Source: Streptomyces sp. NRRL S-350 (GTDB lineage: Bacteria; Actinomycetota; Actinomycetes; Streptomycetales; Streptomycetaceae). Taken from it: DNA of 64,000 nucleotides. The stretch's first letter is position 1. Each line of letters starts with the position of its first letter. The position numbers and the translations under genes were made by a program. The stretch covers positions 62,001 to 126,000 of the forward strand of contig NZ_JOHO01000009.1 of assembly GCF_000719705.1 (NCBI RefSeq), written 5' to 3'. Positions 10,012 to 17,412 of the stretch are shown in pieces. Below the pieces are notes generated by a model. That model worked only from the letters and a program-made list of their open reading frames with translations. It was not told the DNA's origin and did no database searches.

Positions 10012-10959
10012 GTGAGAACCACCACCGTCCGTCGCCGCCTGCTCGCCGCCACCGCCCTCCTGCCGCTCCTGGCCGCGGCCGCCTGCGGCTCGGATCCGAC
10101 GATCGAGGGCGCGGCGGGAGCGGGCGGCCCGGCCGCCTCCGCGACCGAGGACGTCGTCTCCGGCCTGACGAAGTCGGAGGCCGCGGCCGCACTGCTGCCC
10201 GAGGAGGTCCGCAGGGCCGGCACCGTCAGGTTCGGTTCGGCCTTCGGCACGCCGCCCAGCGCGTTCCACGTCGACCAGGTCGCCAAAAAGCCCGCCGGGA
10301 TCGACGTGGACTTCTCCGACGCGGTGGCCAGGCTGCTCGGCCTGACCGTGCAGCGCGAGGAGGCCGCGTTCGAGACCATCCTCCCCGCCCTGGACAGCGG
10401 GAAGTACGACGTCGGCACCGGGAACTTCGGGGTCACCACGGCCCGGCTGAAGACCATCGACTTCGTCACCTACATCGACGACGGCCAGGGCTTCGCAGTG
10501 AAGAAGGACAACACCGCGATCCAGCCGGTCACCGATCTGGTCCAGCTGTGCGGGCTGACGGTCGGCACCGGCGCCGGAACCACCTTCGAGACCACCCTCA
10601 ACAACCGCAGGAACGTCTGCACCGAAGCGGGGAAGAAGCCGTACGAGGTCAAGGCGTTCAGCGAGAGCGGCGCGCTGCTGACCGGACTCCAGCAGGGCCG
10701 GGTCGACGTGGAGATGTCCACCATCAACGGCCTGCGCCACCAGGCCGCGCAGGAGGCCTCCGGCACCCGCTTCCTCGGCGAGTTCCACCGCCTCGACGTC
10801 GGCTTCGCCTTCAGGAAGGGCTCGAAGCTCGCCCCGGCCTTCCAGGCGGCCGTCAACCAGCTGATCAAGGACGGGTCGTACGACCGGATCCTGCGCAAGT
10901 GGGGGGTCGCCGAGTCGGCGATCAAGGAATCGCAGATCAGCCCGCCCGAGCACGCGTGA
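10012..10959 (+). CDS. ABC transporter substrate-binding lipoprotein (amino acid type)
   Basis: GTG start with GAAAGG site upstream. 315 residues. Signal peptide VRTTTVRRRLLAATALLPLL followed by AAAAC with the lipobox-like Cys at residue 25, so exported and lipid-anchored. Mature domain is a family 3 solute-binding protein (SBP_bac_3): LPEEVRRAGTVRFGSAFGTP, IDVDFSDAVARLLGL, GNFGVTTARLKTIDFVTY, and C-terminal LIKDGSYDRILRKWGV. Family members bind polar amino acids or cystine; the ligand cannot be read from sequence. Works with the permease at 6852-7805 and the ATPase at 11107. Confidence 0.88.
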   Translation: MRTTTVRRRLLAATALLPLLAAAACGSDPTIEGAAGAGGPAASATEDVVSGLTKSEAAAALLPEEVRRAGTVRFGSAFGTPPSAFHVDQVAKKPAGIDVDFSDAVARLLGLTVQREEAAFETILPALDSGKYDVGTGNFGVTTARLKTIDFVTYIDDGQGFAVKKDNTAIQPVTDLVQLCGLTVGTGAGTTFETTLNNRRNVCTEAGKKPYEVKAFSESGALLTGLQQGRVDVEMSTINGLRHQAAQEASGTRFLGEFHRLDVGFAFRKGSKLAPAFQAAVNQLIKDGSYDRILRKWGVAESAIKESQISPPEHA

Positions 10960-10975
10960 GCGCGGGCCTCGTACC

Positions 10976-11110
10976 CGGGGCGCGCAGCGCACCCCGCCGC
11001 CCACCCCGCTGCAGCGCCTGCGGGCCGCCGTCCGGAGCCTGCCGGACCGCACCCGGCCCGCCGCCGCCCGAACCGGCACCCCTGCCCGCACCTCCGGAGG
11101 ACACCCGTGA
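10976..11110 (+). pseudogene. Permease C-terminus relic between binding-protein and ATPase genes
   Basis: Reading the frame that starts at 10976 gives RGAQRTPPPTPLQRLRAAVR, which lines up with the end of the permease encoded at 6852-7805 (KGATRDGLPPTPLQRARAAY). The frame continues to a TGA at 11108-11110 that overlaps the ATPase GTG as GTGA, the overlap expected for an intact permease-ATPase pair. No upstream permease body exists between 10959 and 10976. I read this as the scar left when a permease gene in the canonical order (binding protein, permease, ATPase) was deleted. Confidence 0.55.
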
Positions 11111-11904
11111 CCATCCTGACGAAGACCGGCCCGAGCGCGGCGGCCGCGCCGATGGTGCGGGTCCGCGGCCTGCACAAGAGCTTCGGCCGGCTGGAGGTGC
11201 TGCGCGGGGTCGACCTGGACGTCCCGGCCGGCTCGGTGACGGTGGTGCTCGGTCCGTCCGGCTCCGGCAAGTCCACCCTGTTGCGCGCCATCAACCACCT
11301 GGAGAAGGTGGACCGGGGCCACGTCGCCATCGACGGCGAACTGATCGGCTACCGGCGCTCCGGCGACCGGCTGTACGAGCTGAAGGAGCGCGAGGTGCTG
11401 CGCCAGCGCACCGGCATCGGCTTCGTGTTCCAGAACTTCAACCTGTTCCCGCACCTCACCGTGCTGGAGAACCTGGTCGAGGCGCCGGTGTCGGCGCTGC
11501 GCCGCCCCCGGGCCGAGGCCAGGGCGACGGCGCTGGCGCTGCTGGAGCGGGTCGGGCTGGCCGACAAGGCGGCCGCCTATCCCCGGCAGCTGTCCGGCGG
11601 GCAGCAGCAGAGGGTGGCGATCGCCCGGGCGCTGGCCCTGGAGCCCAAGGTGCTGCTGTTCGACGAGCCCACCTCGGCGCTCGACCCGGAGCTGGTCGGC
11701 GAGGTGCTGGACGTCATCAAGGACCTGGCCCGCGGCGGCACCACGATGATCGTGGTCACCCATGAGATCGGCTTCGCCCGCGAGGCCGCCGACACCGTGG
11801 TCTTCATGGACGGCGGCGTGGTGGTCGAGCAGGGGCCGCCGGCGGAGGTCCTGGACCGGCCGCGGCACGAACGCACCCGGGCCTTCCTGGCCAAGGTCCG
11901 CTGA
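11107..11904 (+). CDS. Amino acid ABC transporter ATP-binding protein
   Basis: 265 residues, typical length for GlnQ/HisP-type ATPases. Walker A GPSGSGKST, Q-loop region FVFQNFNLFPHLT (the polar amino acid subfamily hallmark), signature LSGGQQQR, Walker B VLLFDEPTSALDPE and H-loop VVTHEIGFAREAADTVVFMD. GTG start with a CGGAGGA ribosome site six bases upstream. Energises the importer formed with the lipoprotein at 10012 and the permease on the other strand. Confidence 0.93.
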   Translation: MTILTKTGPSAAAAPMVRVRGLHKSFGRLEVLRGVDLDVPAGSVTVVLGPSGSGKSTLLRAINHLEKVDRGHVAIDGELIGYRRSGDRLYELKEREVLRQRTGIGFVFQNFNLFPHLTVLENLVEAPVSALRRPRAEARATALALLERVGLADKAAAYPRQLSGGQQQRVAIARALALEPKVLLFDEPTSALDPELVGEVLDVIKDLARGGTTMIVVTHEIGFAREAADTVVFMDGGVVVEQGPPAEVLDRPRHERTRAFLAKVR

Positions 11905-11949
11905 CCGGCTCATCCTCCGAGTCCCCTCCACCGATCAGGAGTTCAGCCA

Positions 11950-12175
11950 CGGCCCACCCCGTCGCGCCGCACGCCCGCGGCCGCCGCGATCGCCGCGATC
12001 GCCGCGCTCGTCCCGGCGGAGATCGGGAAGCGCGGCACGCTGACGGTCGTCGACTCCCTCGGCACCACCCCGCCGCCGGACTTCCGCGCGCCGGGGCCCG
12101 GACAACGAGGCCGTGCAGGCGTCCGAGATCAACCCGCCGGGGCTGCCGAAGCCCAAGCCGCAGCCCGCGGGTTCG
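11950..12175 (+). pseudogene. Remnant of a second solute-binding protein gene
   Basis: The frame at 11950 reads TPAAAAIAAIAALVPAEIGK then RGTLTVVDSLGTTPPPDFRA, i.e. a signal-peptide-like stretch followed by the standard mature start of family 3 binding proteins (VPAEIxKRGTLTV...PP.F). There is no start codon in frame. From about 12101 a different frame reads PDNEAVQASEINPPGLPKP, resembling a binding-protein C-terminus (compare AIKESQISPP at the end of the intact protein). The ~200-residue core is missing and the two ends are out of frame, so this is a decayed gene. Confidence 0.5.
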
Positions 12176-12192
12176 TTCACCCGTTCGTCCCC

Positions 12193-12211
12193 GGTCACCG
12201 CTATGGTGACC
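12193..12211. promoter_or_regulatory. Inverted repeat overlapping the kinase-2 promoter
   Basis: GGTCACC-GCTAT-GGTGACC, two perfect 7-base arms around a 5-base spacer. The sequence TATGGT (12202-12207), a plausible -10, lies inside it, about 50 bases before the kinase start. A regulator bound here would block RNA polymerase; none is identified. Confidence 0.45.
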
Positions 12212-12257
12212 CTCCGGCGGCGAACGCCGTGCGGCCGCGGCCGAGTTGGGGGAGGGC

Positions 12258-13463
12258 ATGCAGCAGGGCGAGGTGCTCGACGGCCGGTTCCGGCTGGAGG
12301 AACCGCTGGGCAGGGGCGGCTTCGGCGTGGTCTGGCGGGCGACCGACACCGAACTGCGCCGGGAGGTCGCGGTCAAGGTGCTGCTGGCCGAGCACGCCAC
12401 CGACCAGGAGGCGGTCAGCCGGTTCGTCCGCGAGGCGCACACGGCCGGCGGGCTCTCCAACCCGCACATCGTGACCGTGCACGACTACGGGCGGACCGGG
12501 GCCGGCCGGACGCCGTACCTGGTGATGGAGCTGGTGCGCGGCCGGGCGCTGTCCGCGGTGCTCAAAGGCGGCCTGCCCGACCACGCGAAGGCGCTGCGCT
12601 GGATGCGGCACGTCTGCAAGGCGCTGGACGCCGCGCACCGCTCGGGCGTGGTCCACCGGGACATCAAGCCCGAGAACGTCATGATCGCGGACGAGGGCGA
12701 GCGGGCCAAGGTGCTGGACTTCGGCATCGCCCGCCTGGTCACCCAGACCGTCCGGCTCACCTCCACCGGCAACGTGGTCGGCACCGTCCCGTACCTGGCG
12801 CCCGAGTGCTGGTCCGGCGGCGCGGTGGACGGCCGGGCCGACCTCTACGCGCTCGGCGTCATGCTGTACGAGGTCTGCACCGGCGCCCGCCCGTTCCGCG
12901 CCGCCTCGGCCGCCGAGTACATGTACAAGCACCTGGAGGAGGTCCCGCCCCGGGTGCGCAGCAAGGACCCGGCACTGGCCGACCTGGTCGCGCAGCTGCT
13001 CGCCAAGTCCCCCGAGGACCGCCCGGCCGGGGCCGCCGAGGTGCTGGAGCGGCTGCGCACCGTCCGGCCGGGCGTGCTGCGGCCGGACGACCCGAGCCCG
13101 GAGCAGCTGCGCCGGCGGGCCGACCGGGCCTGGCAGCACGGCGCGGCGGGCGAGCCGGCGGAGGCGGTGGAGATCCTCACCGGCCTCGTCCCCGACTTCG
13201 CCCGGATCTGCGGCCCGGCCGACCCCCGCACCCTGCGCACCTGCCACGACCTGGCCCTGTGGCTGGCCCGGTCGGGCAGCCCGGCCGTCGCCGTCGCCCT
13301 GCTGGACGAGCTGACGCAGCTGCCGGGCGCCGCGCCGGAGGCCCGGGCGGACGCTCGGCGCGACCTCGCGCACTGGCAGCGGGAGGTCGCCCGGCTCGGC
13401 CCGGGCCGGCCGCGCGCGCTCAGCCTGGGGGCGCTCCTCGGCGGCGGCACCCGGGGCGCCTGA
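12258..13463 (+). CDS. Ser/Thr protein kinase with TPR-like tail (paralogue of 2885-4849)
   Basis: 401 residues from the ATG that gives MQQGEVLDGRFRLEEPLGRG, matching the start of the first kinase; an upstream TTG (12246) is possible. Kinase domain at about 8-270 with GRGGFGVVW, VAVKVL, HRDIKPENVM, DFGIARL and GTVPYLAPE all intact. The Pro-rich linker of the first kinase is absent; the C-terminus has a short TPR-like module (DPRTLRTCHDLALWLARSGS). No membrane helix. The gene begins just after the decayed ABC locus, so the two kinases bracket that locus. Confidence 0.9.
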   Translation: MQQGEVLDGRFRLEEPLGRGGFGVVWRATDTELRREVAVKVLLAEHATDQEAVSRFVREAHTAGGLSNPHIVTVHDYGRTGAGRTPYLVMELVRGRALSAVLKGGLPDHAKALRWMRHVCKALDAAHRSGVVHRDIKPENVMIADEGERAKVLDFGIARLVTQTVRLTSTGNVVGTVPYLAPECWSGGAVDGRADLYALGVMLYEVCTGARPFRAASAAEYMYKHLEEVPPRVRSKDPALADLVAQLLAKSPEDRPAGAAEVLERLRTVRPGVLRPDDPSPEQLRRRADRAWQHGAAGEPAEAVEILTGLVPDFARICGPADPRTLRTCHDLALWLARSGSPAVAVALLDELTQLPGAAPEARADARRDLAHWQREVARLGPGRPRALSLGALLGGGTRGA

Positions 13464-13492
13464 CCCGCCCCGCACGCCCGGCACGCCCGGCT

Positions 13493-13558
13493 GCCGTGCC
13501 CCCGCCGGTCGCCGACGCCCGGCCGCCGTGCGCCCGCCGGTCGCCGTGCCCCCGCCGG
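13493..13558. repeat. 21-bp GC-rich direct repeats
   Basis: The unit GCCGTGCCCCCGCCGGTCGCC (13493-13513) recurs with one change at 13525-13545 and in part at 13543-13558, just after the second kinase gene. No protein-coding sense is apparent. Confidence 0.6.
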
Positions 13559-13667
13559 AGGGCCGCCGGGTGTCAACCGTGCGCGCACCCGAGCCGGTGG
13601 CTCCGGCCGGTGCGGGAGTTGGGAGGATTTCGCCCATCGGGACGGTCTGGTCCGCCGCCCCGGCGCA

Positions 13668-13679
13668 TTGGTATACCTC
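13668..13679. promoter_or_regulatory. Possible GntR/FCD-type operator upstream of the FAH gene
   Basis: TTGGTATACCTC contains the perfect 8-base palindrome GGTATACC about 70 bases before the FAH-family start. GntR regulators of the FCD group, which often control FAH hydrolase genes, bind TNGTNNACNA-like palindromes. No GntR gene is present nearby, so the assignment is weak. Confidence 0.3.
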
Positions 13680-13747
13680 GTTGCCAGTGTCGGGAGCGGT
13701 GTCCGTGCCGCCCCGGTGAGCTGCGACGAAAGGCTGGTGACGGATCG

Positions 13748-14599
13748 ATGAAGCTCCTTCGCGTCGGACCCCCGGGCGCCGAGCGCCCGGTCGTCCTGGG
13801 TGCGGACGGCACCGCGTACGACCTCTCCGGGCGCGCCCGCGACCTCGACGGGGACTTCCTGGCCGGGCTGGACCCGGCCGCGCTGGCCCGGGACGTGGCC
13901 GCGGGCGTCCTGCCGGCGGTGGACCTGGCCGGGCAGCGGGTGGGCGCGCCGGTGGCCCGCCCGGGCAAGGTGGTCGGCATCGGGCTCAACTACCGCGACC
14001 ACGCGGCCGAGGCGGGGGCGGCGATCCCGGACGAGCCGGTGATCTTCCTCAAGCCGAGCTCCACCGTGGTCGGGCCGTACGACGAGGTGCTGGTGCCGCG
14101 CGGCGGCGAGAAGACGGACTACGAGGCCGAGCTGGCCGTCGTGATCGGCCGTACGGCCCGCTACCTGGACGGCCCCGAGCAGGCCGCGGCGGTGATCGCC
14201 GGCTACACGATCGCCAACGACGTCACCGAGCGGGCCTTCCAGTTCGAGCGCGGCGGCCAGTGGGACAAGGGCAAGTCGGCGGAGACCTTCACCCCGCTCG
14301 GGCCCTGGCTGGTCACCGCCGACGAGGTGGCCGACCCGCAGGACCTGGCGCTGCGGCTGTGGGTCAACGGCGAGCAGCGCCAGCACGGCAGCACCGCGGA
14401 GATGATCTTCCCGGTGCTGGAACTGGTCCGCTACGCGAGCCGGTTCATGGTGCTGGAGCCGGGTGACGTGATCGTCACCGGCACCCCGGCCGGGGTCACC
14501 CTGGGCCGCCCCGGCACGCCGTACCTCGCCCCGGGAGACATCGTCGAGATCGAGATCGACGGCCTCGGCCGCCAGCGCCAGGTGCTCGGCAAGGCGTAG
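13748..14599 (+). CDS. Fumarylacetoacetate hydrolase (FAH) family protein
   Basis: 283 residues with a short N-terminal cap and the FAH fold: GKVVGIGLNYRDHAAEAG (about 75-92), PVIFLKPSSTVVGPYDEV, metal-site YEAELAVVIG with its acidic residues, IANDVTERAFQ, and VIVTGTPAGVTLGR near the end. Family members hydrolyse or decarboxylate C-C bonds of acylpyruvates and 2-oxo-diacids with a divalent metal. Length and motifs fit the bacterial ureidoglycolate lyase / acylpyruvate hydrolase group; the substrate is not decidable. Converges with the TetR gene across a shared hairpin. Confidence 0.85.
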   Translation: MKLLRVGPPGAERPVVLGADGTAYDLSGRARDLDGDFLAGLDPAALARDVAAGVLPAVDLAGQRVGAPVARPGKVVGIGLNYRDHAAEAGAAIPDEPVIFLKPSSTVVGPYDEVLVPRGGEKTDYEAELAVVIGRTARYLDGPEQAAAVIAGYTIANDVTERAFQFERGGQWDKGKSAETFTPLGPWLVTADEVADPQDLALRLWVNGEQRQHGSTAEMIFPVLELVRYASRFMVLEPGDVIVTGTPAGVTLGRPGTPYLAPGDIVEIEIDGLGRQRQVLGKA

Positions 14600-14610
14600 C
14601 CCGCCGCAGC

Positions 14611-14635
14611 CCCGACCCCTGGCACGGGGGTCGGG
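14611..14635. terminator. Bidirectional hairpin between FAH and TetR genes
   Basis: CCCGACCCC (14611-14619) pairs perfectly with GGGGTCGGG (14627-14635) around a 7-base loop, between the two convergent stop codons. No U-tract, as is common in this group. Confidence 0.65.
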
Positions 14636-14637
14636 CC

Positions 14638-15393
14638 CTACCGCGCCGCCAGCACCGCGCGCAGCCGCTCCGCCCGCGGCGCGTCCGGCCCCTCCAGCGC
14701 GAGCAGTCCCGCCAGCACCTCCGCCGTCTGCGGATCGCGCAGCGCCGTCGCCGCCGCCATCGCGGTGAACTGGTCCACCAGCCAGTCGCGCAGCTCGGCC
14801 ACCGGCAGCGCGCGCCCCTCGTCCAGCCAGCTCAGCGACGCTCCCTCGACCACCGCGATCCACGAGCGCACCAGCAGCGTCAGCCGCGGCCCGGCCTCCC
14901 GCACGCCCAGGTGGCGCAGCGTGCGCCGCAGCGCGGCCCGCCGGACGTCGTCCACGATCGCCGAGGTGCGGGCCGTCTCCACCACCGAACCGCCGCGCAG
15001 CAGCGCCGAGTAGCCCGCGTCGTGCTCGGCCACGAAGGCGAAGTAGCCGTCCAGCACGGCGGCCAGCTGCTCGGACGGCGTCCCGGCCAGCGGCACGGCG
15101 AAGCGGCTGGTCAGCTCCTCGGCCGCGGTGCGCAGCGCGGCCTCGTACAACTGCTGCTTGCCGCCCGCGAAGTAGCGGTAGACCAGCGGGCGGGAGGCCC
15201 CGGCGGCCTCGGCGACGTCGTCCAGGCCCACCTCCTCGGGCGGCCGGGAGGCGAACAGCTCCAGGGCGACGGCGATCAGCTGCTCGCGCCGCTGCTGGAC
15301 CGGCAGCCGCCGGTAGCCGGCGCGGCGCGGGCGCACGTCGGGCACGGCCGGGGCGGGCACCTGGTCGGCTGCCGGGTCGGGGCTGGCTTCCAT
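14638..15393 (-). CDS. TetR-family transcriptional regulator
   Basis: 251 residues. After a Pro-rich N-terminus comes the TetR DNA-binding domain: RREQLIAVALELFASRPPEE then VGLDDVAEAAGASRPLVYRY with FAGGKQQLYEAA. The C-terminal ligand domain has the LLVRSWIAVVEGASLSWLDE region common in actinobacterial TetR proteins. The ATG has TACGCT seven bases upstream on its strand (15401-15406), so it is probably leaderless. Divergent from the DUF885 peptidase gene with only ~140 bases between, so it may control itself and that gene; the ligand is unknown. Confidence 0.88.
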   Translation of the reverse strand: MEASPDPAADQVPAPAVPDVRPRRAGYRRLPVQQRREQLIAVALELFASRPPEEVGLDDVAEAAGASRPLVYRYFAGGKQQLYEAALRTAAEELTSRFAVPLAGTPSEQLAAVLDGYFAFVAEHDAGYSALLRGGSVVETARTSAIVDDVRRAALRRTLRHLGVREAGPRLTLLVRSWIAVVEGASLSWLDEGRALPVAELRDWLVDQFTAMAAATALRDPQTAEVLAGLLALEGPDAPRAERLRAVLAAR

Positions 15394-15534
15394 GGCGGCC
15401 AGCGTAATGGGCGCCGGACGGATCGGGTCCTGTCGCGGGCGAACGGATTCCGGTCGGCCGGACCGGCGGTCCGGTCCGCCGTCCGGGGCCCGCAAAGGGG
15501 TTGCAAAAGGGCCGCGCCACGCCATGATGGCCGG

Positions 15535-17241
15535 ATGGTTGAAGAACTGATCACCGCCGACGGCACCACCCCCCGCCGCATCGCCGACGGTTACGTCCGG
15601 GCGCTCGCCGAACTCGACCCGCTGACCGCGGTCTACCTCGGCCTGAACCCCGAGGACGACCGGCTGCCCGACCTCTCCCCGGCGGGCCCCGCCGCGATCG
15701 CCGACCTCGCCCGCCGCACCCTCGCCCGGCTCGACGAGGCCGAGCGGGCCGGAGCCGCCGAGAACGAGGCCGAGCGCCGCTGCGCCCGGCTGCTGCGCGA
15801 GCGGCTGACCGCCGAACTCGCCGTCCACGACGCGGGGGAGCACTTCCGCGCGGTGCGCAACCTGGCCTCCCCGCTGCACGACCTGCGGGAGTCCTTCACC
15901 CTGATGGCCACCGGCACGGAGGCCGAGTGGCAGGTCGTCGGCCGCCGGCTGGCGAAGGTGCCGGTCGCGCTGGAGCAGTACCGGCAGACCCTGGCCGCGG
16001 GCGTCGAGCGCGGCCTGCTGTCCGGCCCGCGGCAGGTGACGACGGTCGTCGGGCAGATCGCCGAGTGGCTGGAGGGCGACGTCCCCGGCGGCTGGTTCGG
16101 GCAGTTCGCGCAGGACGCCCCGGAGTCCCTGCGCGCCGAGCTGTCCGGGCACGCGGTGGCCGCCGCCGAGGCACTGGCCGCGCTGCGCGACTGGCTGCGC
16201 GACGTCTACGGGCCGGCCACGGCGGGCACCCCCGACGCGGTGGGCCGCGAGCGCTACCGCCGGTGGGTGCGCTACTGGTCGGGCGCCGACGTGGACCTGG
16301 ACGAGGCCTACGCGTGGGCCTGGACGGAGTTCCACGACCTGCGCGCCCAGATGCGGGCCGAGGCCGAGAAGGTGCGACCGGGCGCCGACCCGATGGAGGC
16401 GATGGCCTGGCTGGGCACCGACGGCCCCGCCGTCGAGGGTGCCGAGGGCATCCGGGAGCACCTGCAGGGCCTGATGGACCAGGCGATCCGGGACCTCCAG
16501 GGCATCCACTTCGACCTGGCCGAGCCGGTCACCCGGGTCGAGTCGAAGATCGCGCCGGCCGGCAGCGCCGCCGCGCCGTACTACACGCCGCCGTCGCTGG
16601 ACTTCAACCGCCCGGGGCGGACCTGGCTGCCGCTGCTGGGCCGGGAGCGCTTCCCGCTCTGGGACCTGGTCTCGATCTGGTACCACGAGGGCGTCCCGGG
16701 CCACCACCTGCAGCTCGCCCAGTGGAACTACGTCGCCGACCGGCTCTCCACCTACCAGGTGAGCCTCGGCGGGGTCAGCGCCAACCTGGAGGGCTGGGCG
16801 CTGTACGCCGAGCGCCTGATGGACGAGCTCGGCTACCTCACCGACCCGGGCCAGCGCCTCGGCTACCTCAACGCGCAGATGATGCGGGCGCTGCGGGTCA
16901 TCGTGGACATCGGCATGCACGCGGGCCTGGACTTCCCGGCGGACTCCCCGTACCGGCCGGGCGAGCCGGTGAGCCCGGAGCACGCCCGCGAGTTCTTCGG
17001 GCAGTACTGCGGCATCTCCGCCGACTTCCTGGACAGCGAGCTGGTCCGCTACCTGGGCATGCCCGGCCAGGCGATCGGCTACAAGCTCGGCGAGCGCGCG
17101 TGGCTGCGCGGCCGGGCGGCGGCGAGGGCGGCGCACGAGGCGCGCGGCGAGGAGTTCGACCTCAAGGCCTGGCACATGGCGGCGCTCTCGCAGGGTTCGC
17201 TGGGGCTGGACGACCTGGTCGCGGAGCTCTCGGTGCTGTAG
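15535..17241 (+). CDS. DUF885 family metallopeptidase-like protein
   Basis: 568 residues, usual length for DUF885. The hallmark zinc-site helix is intact at about residues 383-392 (WYHEGVPGHHLQ), with the downstream Glu-bearing segment NLEGWALYAERLMDELG. Family proteins are alpha-helical, gluzincin-like and often annotated as carboxypeptidase/dipeptidyl-peptidase-like; substrate unknown. No signal peptide, so cytosolic. CATGAT at 15523-15528 sits six bases before the ATG and suggests a leaderless transcript. Ends before a strong terminator. Confidence 0.88.
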   Translation: MVEELITADGTTPRRIADGYVRALAELDPLTAVYLGLNPEDDRLPDLSPAGPAAIADLARRTLARLDEAERAGAAENEAERRCARLLRERLTAELAVHDAGEHFRAVRNLASPLHDLRESFTLMATGTEAEWQVVGRRLAKVPVALEQYRQTLAAGVERGLLSGPRQVTTVVGQIAEWLEGDVPGGWFGQFAQDAPESLRAELSGHAVAAAEALAALRDWLRDVYGPATAGTPDAVGRERYRRWVRYWSGADVDLDEAYAWAWTEFHDLRAQMRAEAEKVRPGADPMEAMAWLGTDGPAVEGAEGIREHLQGLMDQAIRDLQGIHFDLAEPVTRVESKIAPAGSAAAPYYTPPSLDFNRPGRTWLPLLGRERFPLWDLVSIWYHEGVPGHHLQLAQWNYVADRLSTYQVSLGGVSANLEGWALYAERLMDELGYLTDPGQRLGYLNAQMMRALRVIVDIGMHAGLDFPADSPYRPGEPVSPEHAREFFGQYCGISADFLDSELVRYLGMPGQAIGYKLGERAWLRGRAAARAAHEARGEEFDLKAWHMAALSQGSLGLDDLVAELSVL

Positions 17242-17252
17242 TCGGCCGGACG

Positions 17253-17302
17253 GAACCAGGGCCCGGGGGCTCGTCCCACAGTCCCAAGGCCCTGGTTCTT
17301 TT
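17253..17302 (+). terminator. Intrinsic terminator after the DUF885 gene
   Basis: GAACCAGGGCC (17253-17263) pairs with GGCCCTGGTTC (17288-17298), followed by TTTT (17299-17302). An 11-bp perfect stem with a T-tract. Confidence 0.85.
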
Positions 17303-17412
17303 GTCCCAAAGGTCCGATTTGGCCAGGTTTTTCCTTGCCATCCCGTCGGGCCCGGGTATTGGCTGGAAGGCGACTGCGTGACCTCTCCGCACCCACTCGG
17401 AAGGCTCGACCA

